From NCBI GenBank assembly GCA_900759715.1, contig CAAEXF010000019.1:1-64000 (forward strand): DNA of 64,000 nucleotides, in the 5' to 3' direction. Each line of letters begins with the position of its first letter. The first letter of the stretch is position 1. The DNA is from Clostridium_AM sp900759715. GTDB taxonomy: Bacteria; Bacillota; Clostridia; Clostridiales; Clostridiaceae. The position numbers were made by a program, and so were the translations under genes. Positions 27,091-35,293 of this stretch are shown one piece after another. The notes under the pieces are model-generated. The model saw only the letters and a list, made by a program, of their open reading frames with translations, ran no database searches and was not told the origin of the DNA.

Positions 27091-27915
27091 ATGGAGTCCT
27101 TTAAAATAAAAAAAATATTGAATAACAATGTTGTTATAGCGCAAAAGGATAGAGATGAAGTTATATTAGTTGGAAAAGGCATAGGATTTGATTTTCCAAA
27201 AAATAAAGATATTCCAGAAGACAGAGTGGAAAATGTCTTCATAAAGAAGACATCGGCTATAGGAGCAAATTATCAAAAAGTGCTTCAAAGTATAGATAAC
27301 AGTATTGTTGGTCTTTCAGAAGAAATAATACATTTTGTAGAGAGAGAACTTAACACTAAGCTAAATGAAGCAATACATGTATCTTTGCCAGATCATATAA
27401 GTTTTGCGTTAAAAAGGATAGAAAAGGGATTAAATATAGAAAATCCTTTTAAAAACGAATTAAGCATATTATATCCTACAGAATATAAATTAGCTCTTAG
27501 AGCTGTATTATTTATAAATAAAAGATGTAATACAAATCTTCCAGAAGATGAAGCTGGATTTATATGCCTGCATATAAGGGCTGCTCTTACACAAAAGGAT
27601 GTGTCAGAATCTTTAGCCTATACTAAAAAATTAGGTCAGGTATTAGATTTGATGGAGAAGCTTACAGGAAGAAAGTTAGAAAAAAATTCTTTAGGTTATG
27701 TAAGAACAGTAACCCATATAAACTTCATGATAGAAAGAGCTGAGAAGAATAAGCCTATAAAAAATGACTTGCTTGATATAATAAAAAGAGAGATGTACAG
27801 AGAATATAGTGTTGCTGTTAAGGTGGCGCTAAAAATAGAAGATTTATTTTCAGTAAAAATAACAGAAGATGAAATAGGATATATAGCGCTGCATTTAAAG
27901 AGGCTTTCAGAATGA
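27091..27915 (+). CDS. glcT: GlcT-type transcription antiterminator (BglG family)
   Basis: A 274-aa regulator. Residues 1-55 form the RNA-binding CAT domain (KIKKILNNNVVIAQ ... GKGIGFDFPKNKDI). PRD1 (about 65-170) and PRD2 (about 175-274) follow, with conserved His in DHISFALKRI, CLHIRAAL, VTHINFMIERA and IALHLKRL. PTS proteins phosphorylate such PRDs to switch the protein between RNA-binding dimer and inactive monomer. Its place directly ahead of ptsG matches the Bacillus glcT-ptsG pair. However, only 25 bp separate the genes, too few for an RNA antiterminator plus terminator, so the target RNA must lie further upstream or elsewhere. Confidence 0.85.
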   Translation: MESFKIKKILNNNVVIAQKDRDEVILVGKGIGFDFPKNKDIPEDRVENVFIKKTSAIGANYQKVLQSIDNSIVGLSEEIIHFVERELNTKLNEAIHVSLPDHISFALKRIEKGLNIENPFKNELSILYPTEYKLALRAVLFINKRCNTNLPEDEAGFICLHIRAALTQKDVSESLAYTKKLGQVLDLMEKLTGRKLEKNSLGYVRTVTHINFMIERAEKNKPIKNDLLDIIKREMYREYSVAVKVALKIEDLFSVKITEDEIGYIALHLKRLSE

Positions 27916-27940
27916 TAAAGAATACTAAGGAGAAAAGTAT

Positions 27941-29854
27941 ATGAAAAAGCTATTTGCTGTACTTCAAAAGATAGGTAAATCGCTGATGCTTCCAGTGTCT
28001 GTGCTTCCTGCTGCAGGGCTTTTGTTAAGGTTTGGTCAGCCAGACTTACTTAACATACCCTATATAGCAAAAGCTGGAGACGTTATATTCAGCAACCTTC
28101 CGATGATATTTGCAGTTGGTGTAGCTATTGGCTTTTCAGGTGGAGAAGGTGTTGCAGCACTAGCTGCCGTAGTTGGTCAGCTGATTCTTGAAGGAGTTGT
28201 AAATGTTGCACATGTAAACATGGGCGTATTTGGCGGTATCATAGTAGGTATTATTGCTGCAGTTTTGTACAATAGATATCATGATATTAGACTTCCACAA
28301 GTACTGGGGTTTTTTGGAGGAAAAAGATTTGTTCCTATAATTACCTCTATTGCAGTTCTTATTTTTTCAATATTAGGAATAATTATATGGCCGCCTATAC
28401 AACATGGTATAGATGTATTTGCAAGGTGGGTATCCTCTTCTTATTTAGGACCAGCATTTTATGCAGCAGGAAAAAGACTGCTAATTCCTGTAGGATTACA
28501 CCATATATACTATCCAGTATTTTTATATCAATTTGGATCATATATAGGACCAGATGGTGTAAAATATTTTGGAGATGCAGCCAGATATTTTCATGGAGAC
28601 CCTACAGCTGGTATATTTATGGCATCGGAATTTCCAATACTTATGTTTGGTCTTCCTGGGGCAGCTTTTGCTATGATAGCAGCAGCGAAGAGAGAAAATA
28701 GAAAAAAAATTGCGGGAATAATGTTATCAGCAGCTTTTGTGTCATTTTTGACGGGGATAACAGAGCCTATAGAATTTTCCTTCATTTTTGTAGCCCCTAT
28801 TTTATTTGTATTTCATGTAATTGCTGCTTTTTCATCAGGTATCGTTACTAGTATTCTACATATAAGATTAGGATACACATTTTCTGCATCAGCCATCGAT
28901 TATATGATTGGCTATAATTTCGCACAGCATCCATTACTCCTATTGCCAGTAGGATTAGCATATTTCTTGTTATACTTTATTGTGTTTTACACTGTAATTA
29001 AAGGCATGAATGTTAAGACTCCAGGCAGAGAGGATGAAGAAGAAATAAAGCTTCCACAAATTAACGAAGCTTTTTCAAATAAAGCTGCCTTAATACTACA
29101 GGCTGTAGGTGGGGCAGATAATATAGATATGCTTGATTCTTGTATCACAAGATTAAGACTTACCTTGAAAAATCCTAAAATTATAGATAAGGCATTGTTA
29201 AAAGCAACTGGCGCTTCCGGCATATTTGATGTAGGGGAGAATCTGCAGATAATATATGGAACGGAAGCTGAGAGCATTAAAGATGACATTAAGGCAATAA
29301 TTTCAAATAGTGGGTATCATCAAAAGGATATTAATGAATTATCAAAGAGCATAAAATCTATAGAAGAATATACTGAGGATACATATAATGCCAACTTGGA
29401 ACTTATACTTACAAATCCTATAAAAGGAGAAATAATAAAACTAGAAGAAGTGCCAGATGTTGTGTTTTCAGAAAAAATACTTGGAGATGGATTTGCAGTT
29501 AAACCTCAAGATAACAGAGTGTATGCTCCCGTTGATGGAACTGTAAGAGTGTTATTTCCTACAAAGCATGCAGTGGCAATAAAAACTGAAGATGATATTG
29601 AAGTTTTAGTTCATATTGGAGTGGATACTGTAAAATTAAATGGTGAAGGCTTTACCGCGTACATAAAACAAGGAGATAAAATTAATAAAGGAGATTTAAT
29701 GATATCTTTCGATAAAGAATTAATAGAGAGAAAAGTAAAAACTCTGATTTCGCCAATAATCATAACAAGTATGGATAAAATATATGACATAGATGTAAGC
29801 TTTGGATGTGCGGAGATCGGCACTAAGGTAGCTAAAGCTATAGTAAAAAAATAG
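27941..29854 (+). CDS. ptsG: PTS glucose-specific EIICBA component
   Basis: A 637-aa three-domain sugar transporter and kinase. The membrane EIIC domain covers about residues 1-350 (LMLPVSVLPAAGLLLRFG; the active-site region LTGITEPIEFSF). EIIB is about 375-455, with phospho-Cys in MLDSCITRLRLTL. EIIA is about 480-637, with active His in EVLVHIGVDTVKLNG and the family end CAEIGTKVAKAI. It takes up and phosphorylates glucose (possibly GlcNAc or related). The transcript ends at a hairpin overlapping the stop codon. Confidence 0.9.
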   Translation: MKKLFAVLQKIGKSLMLPVSVLPAAGLLLRFGQPDLLNIPYIAKAGDVIFSNLPMIFAVGVAIGFSGGEGVAALAAVVGQLILEGVVNVAHVNMGVFGGIIVGIIAAVLYNRYHDIRLPQVLGFFGGKRFVPIITSIAVLIFSILGIIIWPPIQHGIDVFARWVSSSYLGPAFYAAGKRLLIPVGLHHIYYPVFLYQFGSYIGPDGVKYFGDAARYFHGDPTAGIFMASEFPILMFGLPGAAFAMIAAAKRENRKKIAGIMLSAAFVSFLTGITEPIEFSFIFVAPILFVFHVIAAFSSGIVTSILHIRLGYTFSASAIDYMIGYNFAQHPLLLLPVGLAYFLLYFIVFYTVIKGMNVKTPGREDEEEIKLPQINEAFSNKAALILQAVGGADNIDMLDSCITRLRLTLKNPKIIDKALLKATGASGIFDVGENLQIIYGTEAESIKDDIKAIISNSGYHQKDINELSKSIKSIEEYTEDTYNANLELILTNPIKGEIIKLEEVPDVVFSEKILGDGFAVKPQDNRVYAPVDGTVRVLFPTKHAVAIKTEDDIEVLVHIGVDTVKLNGEGFTAYIKQGDKINKGDLMISFDKELIERKVKTLISPIIITSMDKIYDIDVSFGCAEIGTKVAKAIVKK

Positions 29855-29882
29855 ACACTTGAAGCAAGTGTCTATTTTTTTA
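29853..29882 (+). terminator. Terminator overlapping the ptsG stop
   Basis: AGACACTTG (29853-29861) pairs with CAAGTGTCT (29865-29873) over loop AAG, followed by an eight-base T-run. The first bases of the stem are the ptsG stop codon. Confidence 0.9.
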
Positions 29883-30005
29883 TCTGTAAGTTCACAATAA
29901 TAGCTATACATGTTATAATAAACCTGAAATCCACTAATTACCAATGGGCCGGAAAATTGTGCTGTAAAGAGGAAGAAAAAGCTAACGATAATAATATAAA
30001 ATAAG

Positions 30006-30239
30006 AAAAATACGAAGCATTTTTTAGAGGACAGAGGACAATTGACAGAGGACAATGAAGGAGGATTTTTCTACGTTACGCTACGAAAAATCTTTAATCA
30101 TATCATAAGCCGATGTTTCACATTAGTGAAACGAGTTCAAAAATAAATTAGTTTTCTGACGTAAGGAAGAAAACTCACCTTCACTGTCCTCTGTCCTCTG
30201 TCAATTGTCCTCTTAAAAATTTTGTGTCGCAAAATTTTT
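30006..30239. repeat. Heptamer-armed inverted repeat with flanking hairpins, copy F
   Basis: The core is 30024-30214, orientation as in copy D. The central hairpin GTTTCAC-ATTA-GTGAAAC is compensatory to that of copy D. Left flank: AAAAATAC-GAA-GCATTTTT. Right flank: an 11-bp hairpin AAAAATTTTGT-GTC-GCAAAATTTTT with one G-U pair (30215-30239). It occupies the gap before fapA, the first gene of the chemotaxis/flagellar series. The 29883-30005 stretch before it has nothing recognised. Confidence 0.8.
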
Positions 30240-30289
30240 AAATTGCGAGTTAATAATATCTACATTAATAAGTATAGGGGGGGCTAATT

Positions 30290-32317
30290 GTGAAAAAGTT
30301 ATACACAGAATCTTCATTGGAAAAATGTATTGAAACTGCCAGTGGAGAACTTGGCATATCCAAAGAAAGTTTAAAATATGAAATCGTAGAGCAGAAAAAA
30401 TCACTATTTAGAAAAAGAGTAACTATACAAGTAGAGTTAGAAGATGAGATTATAATTGAAAGAAAAAAAGATGAAGAAAATTATGATTTAGAAGAATTAG
30501 AAATAATAGAGCAGGGTTCAGAAAATAGTGAGAAAATTGAAGAGTATGTAGAGATAAATGAAAATGAGGGAACTGTAAGTATAGTACAAGGAAAAATAGT
30601 AGTTACAAATCCTAAAGATGGTGGAGAGCCAGCATGCATTATAGTAAGAGACAAAAATGTAAAGGTTATCGTTGATGGTGTGGAAATAAATGGACAAAAG
30701 CCTGTATTTGAAGAAAGCAATATAACAGTAATTTTTGAGGAAATCAAGGCTGCAAGAGAGTTGAATATCTCTTTAGCTAATAATAAAATGGAAGCTTATG
30801 CTAGGATAACTTACACACCACAAAACATATATAAGCTTAAAGATAAGAATAAGAGTAAAAGGTTAACATTAGAGGCAGAATTGGAATCTGAAATTCATCC
30901 CCCTAAATTTAATGAGGCAGAAGTTAAACAAGAATTAACGAATAATAATGTAGTTTATGGTATAATAGAAGAAAACTTGAAAAAATGTGTTGAAGGTTGT
31001 AGAGAAAAGATTTTAATTGCAAAAGGACAACCGGTAACTGACGGAGAAGATGACTTTATAGAAATAAAATTTAAACTTGAGGAAGCATATAAACAATTGC
31101 AGGAAGATAAAGTCGGCAATGTTGACTTTAAAAGCATAGGAGCTGTAGAAGCAGCACATAAAGGGGATATACTTGCAATAAGGCATCCGGGAAATGATGG
31201 ACAGGATGGCTGCGACGTTACAGGAAAAATAATAAAATCTAAAATAGGTAAGAAAATAAAAATAAAGGTTGGGAATGGCGCTGCAATAAAAGACGGAGAT
31301 GTAGTAGTATCAGATATAGACGGAAAGCCCTGTGTAAAAAGCAATGTTTTTTACGTTTATCCAGTTCATGATATTAAGGGAGACGTAGATTTAAAGACGG
31401 GGAATATAAGGTTTATTGGCGATGTAATAGTATATGGAAGTGTAAAAGAAGGTATGGAGATTGAAAGCGGCAACCTTGTGGATATTGCAAAAGATGTAGA
31501 AAGAGCGGTAATAAGAGCAAGAGGAGATATCATTATAAAAGGGAATGTAATTGCTGGGAAAATATACGGAGGAGGAGATGATGTAGAAAAACTAAAAACT
31601 TTGAACAATCTTGAACAACTTAGAGAACTGTTGAGTAATTTAGTATCGGCAGTAGAAGAAATAAAAAAATATAATCTCTTAGGGGAAGATAGAAAAGATG
31701 GGGAAATAATAAAAATTCTCATTGAAAATAAATTTAAAATGCTGCCTAAAATATGTTTTTGTGTAATGGCTAGTTTAAATATGCAGAAAGTAGATTATGC
31801 TGAGGAGGAATTAGTTGTTCTTGTGAAGTCTAAACTCTTAGGTATGGGACCAATTAACATAAAACATTATGTAGAGTTGGATGAGATAATTAGCTGTATA
31901 AAAGACAAACTTCAATCATTGAAGGACACCTTGGCTCTTCCAGTGGGTGTTAAGATAGCTTACAGCCAGGATTCTATTATACAAAGTTCTGGTGATGTAG
32001 TTATACTTGGAAAAGGTGAATACATATCCGATATAACAGCAAATGGCAATATATATTTTATACAGGATAAAAGTGTAGCAAGAGGAGGACGTTTAAAGGC
32101 TAAGAATGAAATCAAATGTAAAGTTGTCGGCAGTACTGCAGGGGTATCTACCAGAATAGAAGTGGAAAAAGAAGGTCATATATGGGTAGATGTAGCTTAT
32201 CAGAACACAATATTTATGGTTGGATCAAGGGAGTTTATATTAGATATGCCGAGCAAAAATGTACATGCTTACTTAGATAATTCAGGAGATATAGCTGTAG
32301 ATAAGCTTAACCTATAG
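30290..32317 (+). CDS. fapA: Flagellar assembly protein A (DUF342)
   Basis: A 675-aa FapA-family protein. A Jag-N-like domain lies at residues 1-55 (EKCIETASGELGISKESLKYEIVEQKKSLFRKR), then the DUF342 beta-helix-like repeats (about 210-600: DGQDGCDVTGK, KTGNIRFIGDVIVYGSVKEGM, ARGDIIIKGNVIAGKIYGGG, SSGDVVILGKG, ANGNIYFI). FapA homologues affect flagellar assembly in some bacteria and are often found with che genes, as here. The GTG start is preceded by AGGGGGGG. It is followed 36 bp later by cheW with no terminator between, so it probably leads that operon. Confidence 0.83.
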   Translation: MKKLYTESSLEKCIETASGELGISKESLKYEIVEQKKSLFRKRVTIQVELEDEIIIERKKDEENYDLEELEIIEQGSENSEKIEEYVEINENEGTVSIVQGKIVVTNPKDGGEPACIIVRDKNVKVIVDGVEINGQKPVFEESNITVIFEEIKAARELNISLANNKMEAYARITYTPQNIYKLKDKNKSKRLTLEAELESEIHPPKFNEAEVKQELTNNNVVYGIIEENLKKCVEGCREKILIAKGQPVTDGEDDFIEIKFKLEEAYKQLQEDKVGNVDFKSIGAVEAAHKGDILAIRHPGNDGQDGCDVTGKIIKSKIGKKIKIKVGNGAAIKDGDVVVSDIDGKPCVKSNVFYVYPVHDIKGDVDLKTGNIRFIGDVIVYGSVKEGMEIESGNLVDIAKDVERAVIRARGDIIIKGNVIAGKIYGGGDDVEKLKTLNNLEQLRELLSNLVSAVEEIKKYNLLGEDRKDGEIIKILIENKFKMLPKICFCVMASLNMQKVDYAEEELVVLVKSKLLGMGPINIKHYVELDEIISCIKDKLQSLKDTLALPVGVKIAYSQDSIIQSSGDVVILGKGEYISDITANGNIYFIQDKSVARGGRLKAKNEIKCKVVGSTAGVSTRIEVEKEGHIWVDVAYQNTIFMVGSREFILDMPSKNVHAYLDNSGDIAVDKLNL

Positions 32318-32353
32318 GGTACGGTGTTATAGAGTTAACGAGGAGGAATTATA

Positions 32354-32800
32354 ATGGAGAATAAGGAAGTTAAAGTATTAATATTTAGTATAAATGGAGA
32401 ACATTATGCAACGGACATCATGGAAGTAGAAAGAATCTTAGGATATGAGGAACCAACAACCCTTCCGGATTCGCCGAATTTTGTACAAGGTGTAATTAAT
32501 TATGAGGGAAACATTTTACCTGTATTATCTCTTACAAAAAGATTTGGCTTAGAAAAAGATGAAATTAAAAATGATGCAAAAATAATTGTTGCCAAACAAG
32601 ATGGAAATAAGATAGGTATAATAGTTGATATAGTATCAGAAGTAAGGGATGTAAGTAGCAAAAATATAGAGGCAGCACCAGATATAGTAGCAGGAATATC
32701 ACAGAGATATATAAAAGGGTTAATCAAAATAGATGGCAAGATAATTATATTCTTAAATCTTGGCACTATACTTACTGAAGAAGAAAAAAAGCTTATATAG
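32354..32800 (+). CDS. cheW: Chemotaxis coupling protein CheW (first copy)
   Basis: A 148-aa CheW domain that bridges chemoreceptors and CheA. It shows the typical order VLIFSINGEHYATDIMEVERIL, LPDSPNFVQGVINYEGNILPVLSL, GIIVDIVSEVRDV and KGLIKIDGKIIIFLNL. GAGGAGG gives a strong ribosome site. A second, shorter cheW lies at 38496; CheW pairs may serve different receptor sets or one may be CheV-like. cheD follows after 22 bp. Confidence 0.92.
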   Translation: MENKEVKVLIFSINGEHYATDIMEVERILGYEEPTTLPDSPNFVQGVINYEGNILPVLSLTKRFGLEKDEIKNDAKIIVAKQDGNKIGIIVDIVSEVRDVSSKNIEAAPDIVAGISQRYIKGLIKIDGKIIIFLNLGTILTEEEKKLI

Positions 32801-32822
32801 CGTGAAGTAAAGGGTGCATACT

Positions 32823-33311
32823 ATGGAAAAACGAGAAATAAAAGTTGGAATAGCAGATATGAATACTGGATCTTCTCCAGACAAAATTATAACTGTGGGA
32901 TTAGGTTCTTGCATAGGCATAGTGTTATACGACAGAACAAGAGCTTTAGGCGGCATGGCACATATAATGCTGCCGGACAGTACTCAATTTAATAATGTAA
33001 CAAATCCGCTTAAATTTGCGGACTTAGCGATTCCGTTATTAATAGAAGAGCTAGAAAAATTAGGAGCCTCTAAAAGAAATTTAAAAGCTAAAATAGCAGG
33101 AGGGGCATCTATGTTCAATTTTTCTGACAAAAGTATGATTATGGATATAGGAAATAGAAATGGCATATCAGTCAAAAATACTTTAAATAAGCATTCTATA
33201 CCTATAATTGCTGAAGATGTTGGAGGCAATAAGGGGAGAACTATGATTTTTGACACCACAGATGGTTTAGTTCAGATTAAAACTGTAGGAATGGGAATCA
33301 AAGAACTTTAG
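32823..33311 (+). CDS. cheD: Chemoreceptor glutamine deamidase CheD
   Basis: A 162-aa CheD enzyme that deamidates receptor Gln residues and, in the Bacillus-type system, binds CheC and stimulates its CheY-P phosphatase activity. The catalytic Cys is in GLGSCIGIVLYD and the His in GGMAHIMLPDS, with GGASMF further on. ATG 32823 has AAAGGGTG upstream; GTG 32814 overlaps it. CheC is encoded four genes downstream, so the CheC-CheD adaptation branch is complete. Confidence 0.93.
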   Translation: MEKREIKVGIADMNTGSSPDKIITVGLGSCIGIVLYDRTRALGGMAHIMLPDSTQFNNVTNPLKFADLAIPLLIEELEKLGASKRNLKAKIAGGASMFNFSDKSMIMDIGNRNGISVKNTLNKHSIPIIAEDVGGNKGRTMIFDTTDGLVQIKTVGMGIKEL

Positions 33312-33313
33312 CC

Positions 33314-33410
33314 AGTTAAGAGTTAAGAATTAATAGTTAAGAGTTAAGGTTGATTTTTCGACATAAGGAGAAAAATCCTCATAAACTCTTCACTCTAAAC
33401 TCTTAATTAA
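33314..33410. repeat. Heptamer-armed inverted repeat, copy H (decayed, AT-rich)
   Basis: Left arm GTTAAGA, GTTAAGA, ATTAATA, GTTAAGA, GTTAAGG in perfect 7-nt register, then TTGATTTTTC...GAAAAATCC. The right arm has CTCTTCACTCTAAACTCTTAATTAA. It interrupts the otherwise tight che gene series between cheD and cheB. Confidence 0.65.
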
Positions 33411-33434
33411 TATTGAAGATGGAGTGATAATAGT

Positions 33435-34505
33435 TTGGAAAAGATAAAAGTTTTAGTAGTAGATGATTCAGCCTTAATGAGAAAAATTATTTCTGATATG
33501 ATAAATGAAGAAACAGATATGGAAGTAGTATACACAGCAAGAAATGGAGAAGATTTGCTAACAAAACTGCCTAAAATTATGCCGGATATAATAACCTTAG
33601 ATGTAGAAATGCCTAAGATGGACGGGATTTCTGCTCTTAAGGAAATGAAAAAATTGAATGTAAATATACCTGTAATAGTATTAAGCAGTATTTCGCAAAG
33701 GGGCCCAGAACTAACTATGCAGTGCTTAGAAGCAGGGGCTTTTGATTTTCTGCCAAAGCCATCGGGAGCTATATCACTAGATATAAATAAGGTTAAAGCT
33801 GACTTAGTTCAGAAAATAAGGTTAACAAATGAGAGAAAGGTATCTGTGCATCAGCACAAAGTTGTACCTAAAGTTGTGATGCCTGAGCGACCGAAAGTTG
33901 AAACTAAAAGCATTAAAAGATTAGGTTCTGATAAAATAGAAGCAGTAGTAATAGGTGCATCAACAGGGGGGCCAAAAGCATTATATGCAGTTATAACAGC
34001 TTTGCCCGAAAGATTAGGTGTGCCAGTTTTTGTGGTGCAGCATATGCCGGTGGGATTTACAAAGGCTTTTGCTGAAAGATTAAATTCAAACAGCAAAATA
34101 AAGGTAGTAGAGGCAGCAGATGGCATGGCTATAGAAAAAGATACAGTATATATTGCACAAGGAGGCTTCCATATGGAAATAGGCTCAGATACAAGACTTC
34201 ATTTAAATAGCGAGCCAACTTTATGGGGGGTGCGTCCAGCGGCAGATAAATTATTTTTATCAGCAGCAAAGATATATGGACCGCATGTTATAAGTGCAGT
34301 ACTTACAGGTATGGGCAAAGATGGAGCGCAGGGAACAGTAGAGATTAAAAAAAGTGGGGGTATTACTATAGCAGAAGACAAGTCTACATGCACCATATAC
34401 GGTATGCCTAAAGCAGCTTATGAAACAGGTATGGTTGATATAGTATTGCCAATAGATAGTGTAGCAAATGAAATAATAAAGCAGTGTCAGCTAAATAGGG
34501 GGTAG
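33435..34505 (+). CDS. cheB: Protein-glutamate methylesterase CheB
   Basis: A 356-aa enzyme with an N-terminal receiver domain (VDDSALM, phospho-acceptor Asp56 in ITLDVEMPKMDG) and a C-terminal methylesterase domain. The catalytic Ser is in IGASTGGPKAL, His in VVQHMP and Asp in LTGMGKDGA. It removes methyl groups from chemoreceptors when phosphorylated by CheA, resetting adaptation. TTG start with GGAGTG upstream. cheR begins 5 bp after the stop. Confidence 0.95.
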   Translation: MEKIKVLVVDDSALMRKIISDMINEETDMEVVYTARNGEDLLTKLPKIMPDIITLDVEMPKMDGISALKEMKKLNVNIPVIVLSSISQRGPELTMQCLEAGAFDFLPKPSGAISLDINKVKADLVQKIRLTNERKVSVHQHKVVPKVVMPERPKVETKSIKRLGSDKIEAVVIGASTGGPKALYAVITALPERLGVPVFVVQHMPVGFTKAFAERLNSNSKIKVVEAADGMAIEKDTVYIAQGGFHMEIGSDTRLHLNSEPTLWGVRPAADKLFLSAAKIYGPHVISAVLTGMGKDGAQGTVEIKKSGGITIAEDKSTCTIYGMPKAAYETGMVDIVLPIDSVANEIIKQCQLNRG

Positions 34506-34510
34506 ATCTT

Positions 34511-35278
34511 ATGGATATGGTGCAATTTGAGCAGTGGGTACTCAAAGAGTTTAATATTAACTTATCCGCATACAAATCAAATCAGCTTCACAGAAGAATA
34601 AATAGTTTAATGTCAAGAGTAGGAGTAAGAACTGTAGATGAATATATTGCACTTTTAAAAAAAGATCCAGTTCAAAGGCAGAAATTTTTAGACTTTATAA
34701 CTATAAATGTTTCTGAATTCTTTAGAAATCCTGAAATATTTGAGGAGCTAAAAAACAAACTTAAAGAGGAACTTTTAAGAAACAGCAGTTCACTTAAAAT
34801 ATGGAGTGCAGCATGTTCTATCGGTGCAGAGCCTTACTCCATAGCAATGTATTTAGACGATCTTTCGCCAAATGCAAGGCATAAAATAATTGCTACAGAT
34901 TTAGACAGCACTATACTTGAAAGAGCAAAAAAAGGCGAATATGTTGCCTCTGAAATTAAAAATGTAAAGAAGGATTATATAAGTAAATATTTTACTATAA
35001 CGGACGACAAATATAGTATAAGTCCTAAAATAAAAAGCATGGTAACTTTTAAAAAACATGACCTAATACTTGAAAGTTATGAAAAAGATTTTGATTTAAT
35101 TGTATGTAGAAATGTGGTAATATATTTTAATCAGGATGTAAAAGATGTAATATACAAAAAATTCAGTCAGTCATTAAAAAAAGGTGGATTACTATTTGTG
35201 GGAGCTACCGAAAGCATATATAATTATAGGGACTATGGATTTGAAAAAGCTTCTACATTTATATACAGGAAACTATAA
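34511..35278 (+). CDS. cheR: Chemoreceptor methyltransferase CheR
   Basis: A 255-aa SAM-dependent methyltransferase that methylates receptor glutamates, opposing CheB. The N-terminal helical domain is followed by NVSEFFRNPEIFEEL, the SAM motif IWSAACSIGAEPYSIAMYL, then FDLIVCRNVVIYF and GGLLFVGATESI. Family length is typical. ATG start with GGGGGTAG-type upstream bases; coupling to cheB (5 bp) suggests translational linkage. Confidence 0.94.
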   Translation: MDMVQFEQWVLKEFNINLSAYKSNQLHRRINSLMSRVGVRTVDEYIALLKKDPVQRQKFLDFITINVSEFFRNPEIFEELKNKLKEELLRNSSSLKIWSAACSIGAEPYSIAMYLDDLSPNARHKIIATDLDSTILERAKKGEYVASEIKNVKKDYISKYFTITDDKYSISPKIKSMVTFKKHDLILESYEKDFDLIVCRNVVIYFNQDVKDVIYKKFSQSLKKGGLLFVGATESIYNYRDYGFEKASTFIYRKL

Positions 35279-35293
35279 GGAGGGAATATATAA

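Noticed and set aside
27068..27940. RAT antiterminator next to ptsG
   Set aside because: The two gaps are 23 and 25 bp, too short for the RNA antiterminator plus terminator pair, and no T-run hairpin is seen in them.
28387..28701. 104-codon + strand frame inside ptsG
   Set aside because: Trp/Ser/Arg-rich shadow of the EIIC membrane domain in another frame.
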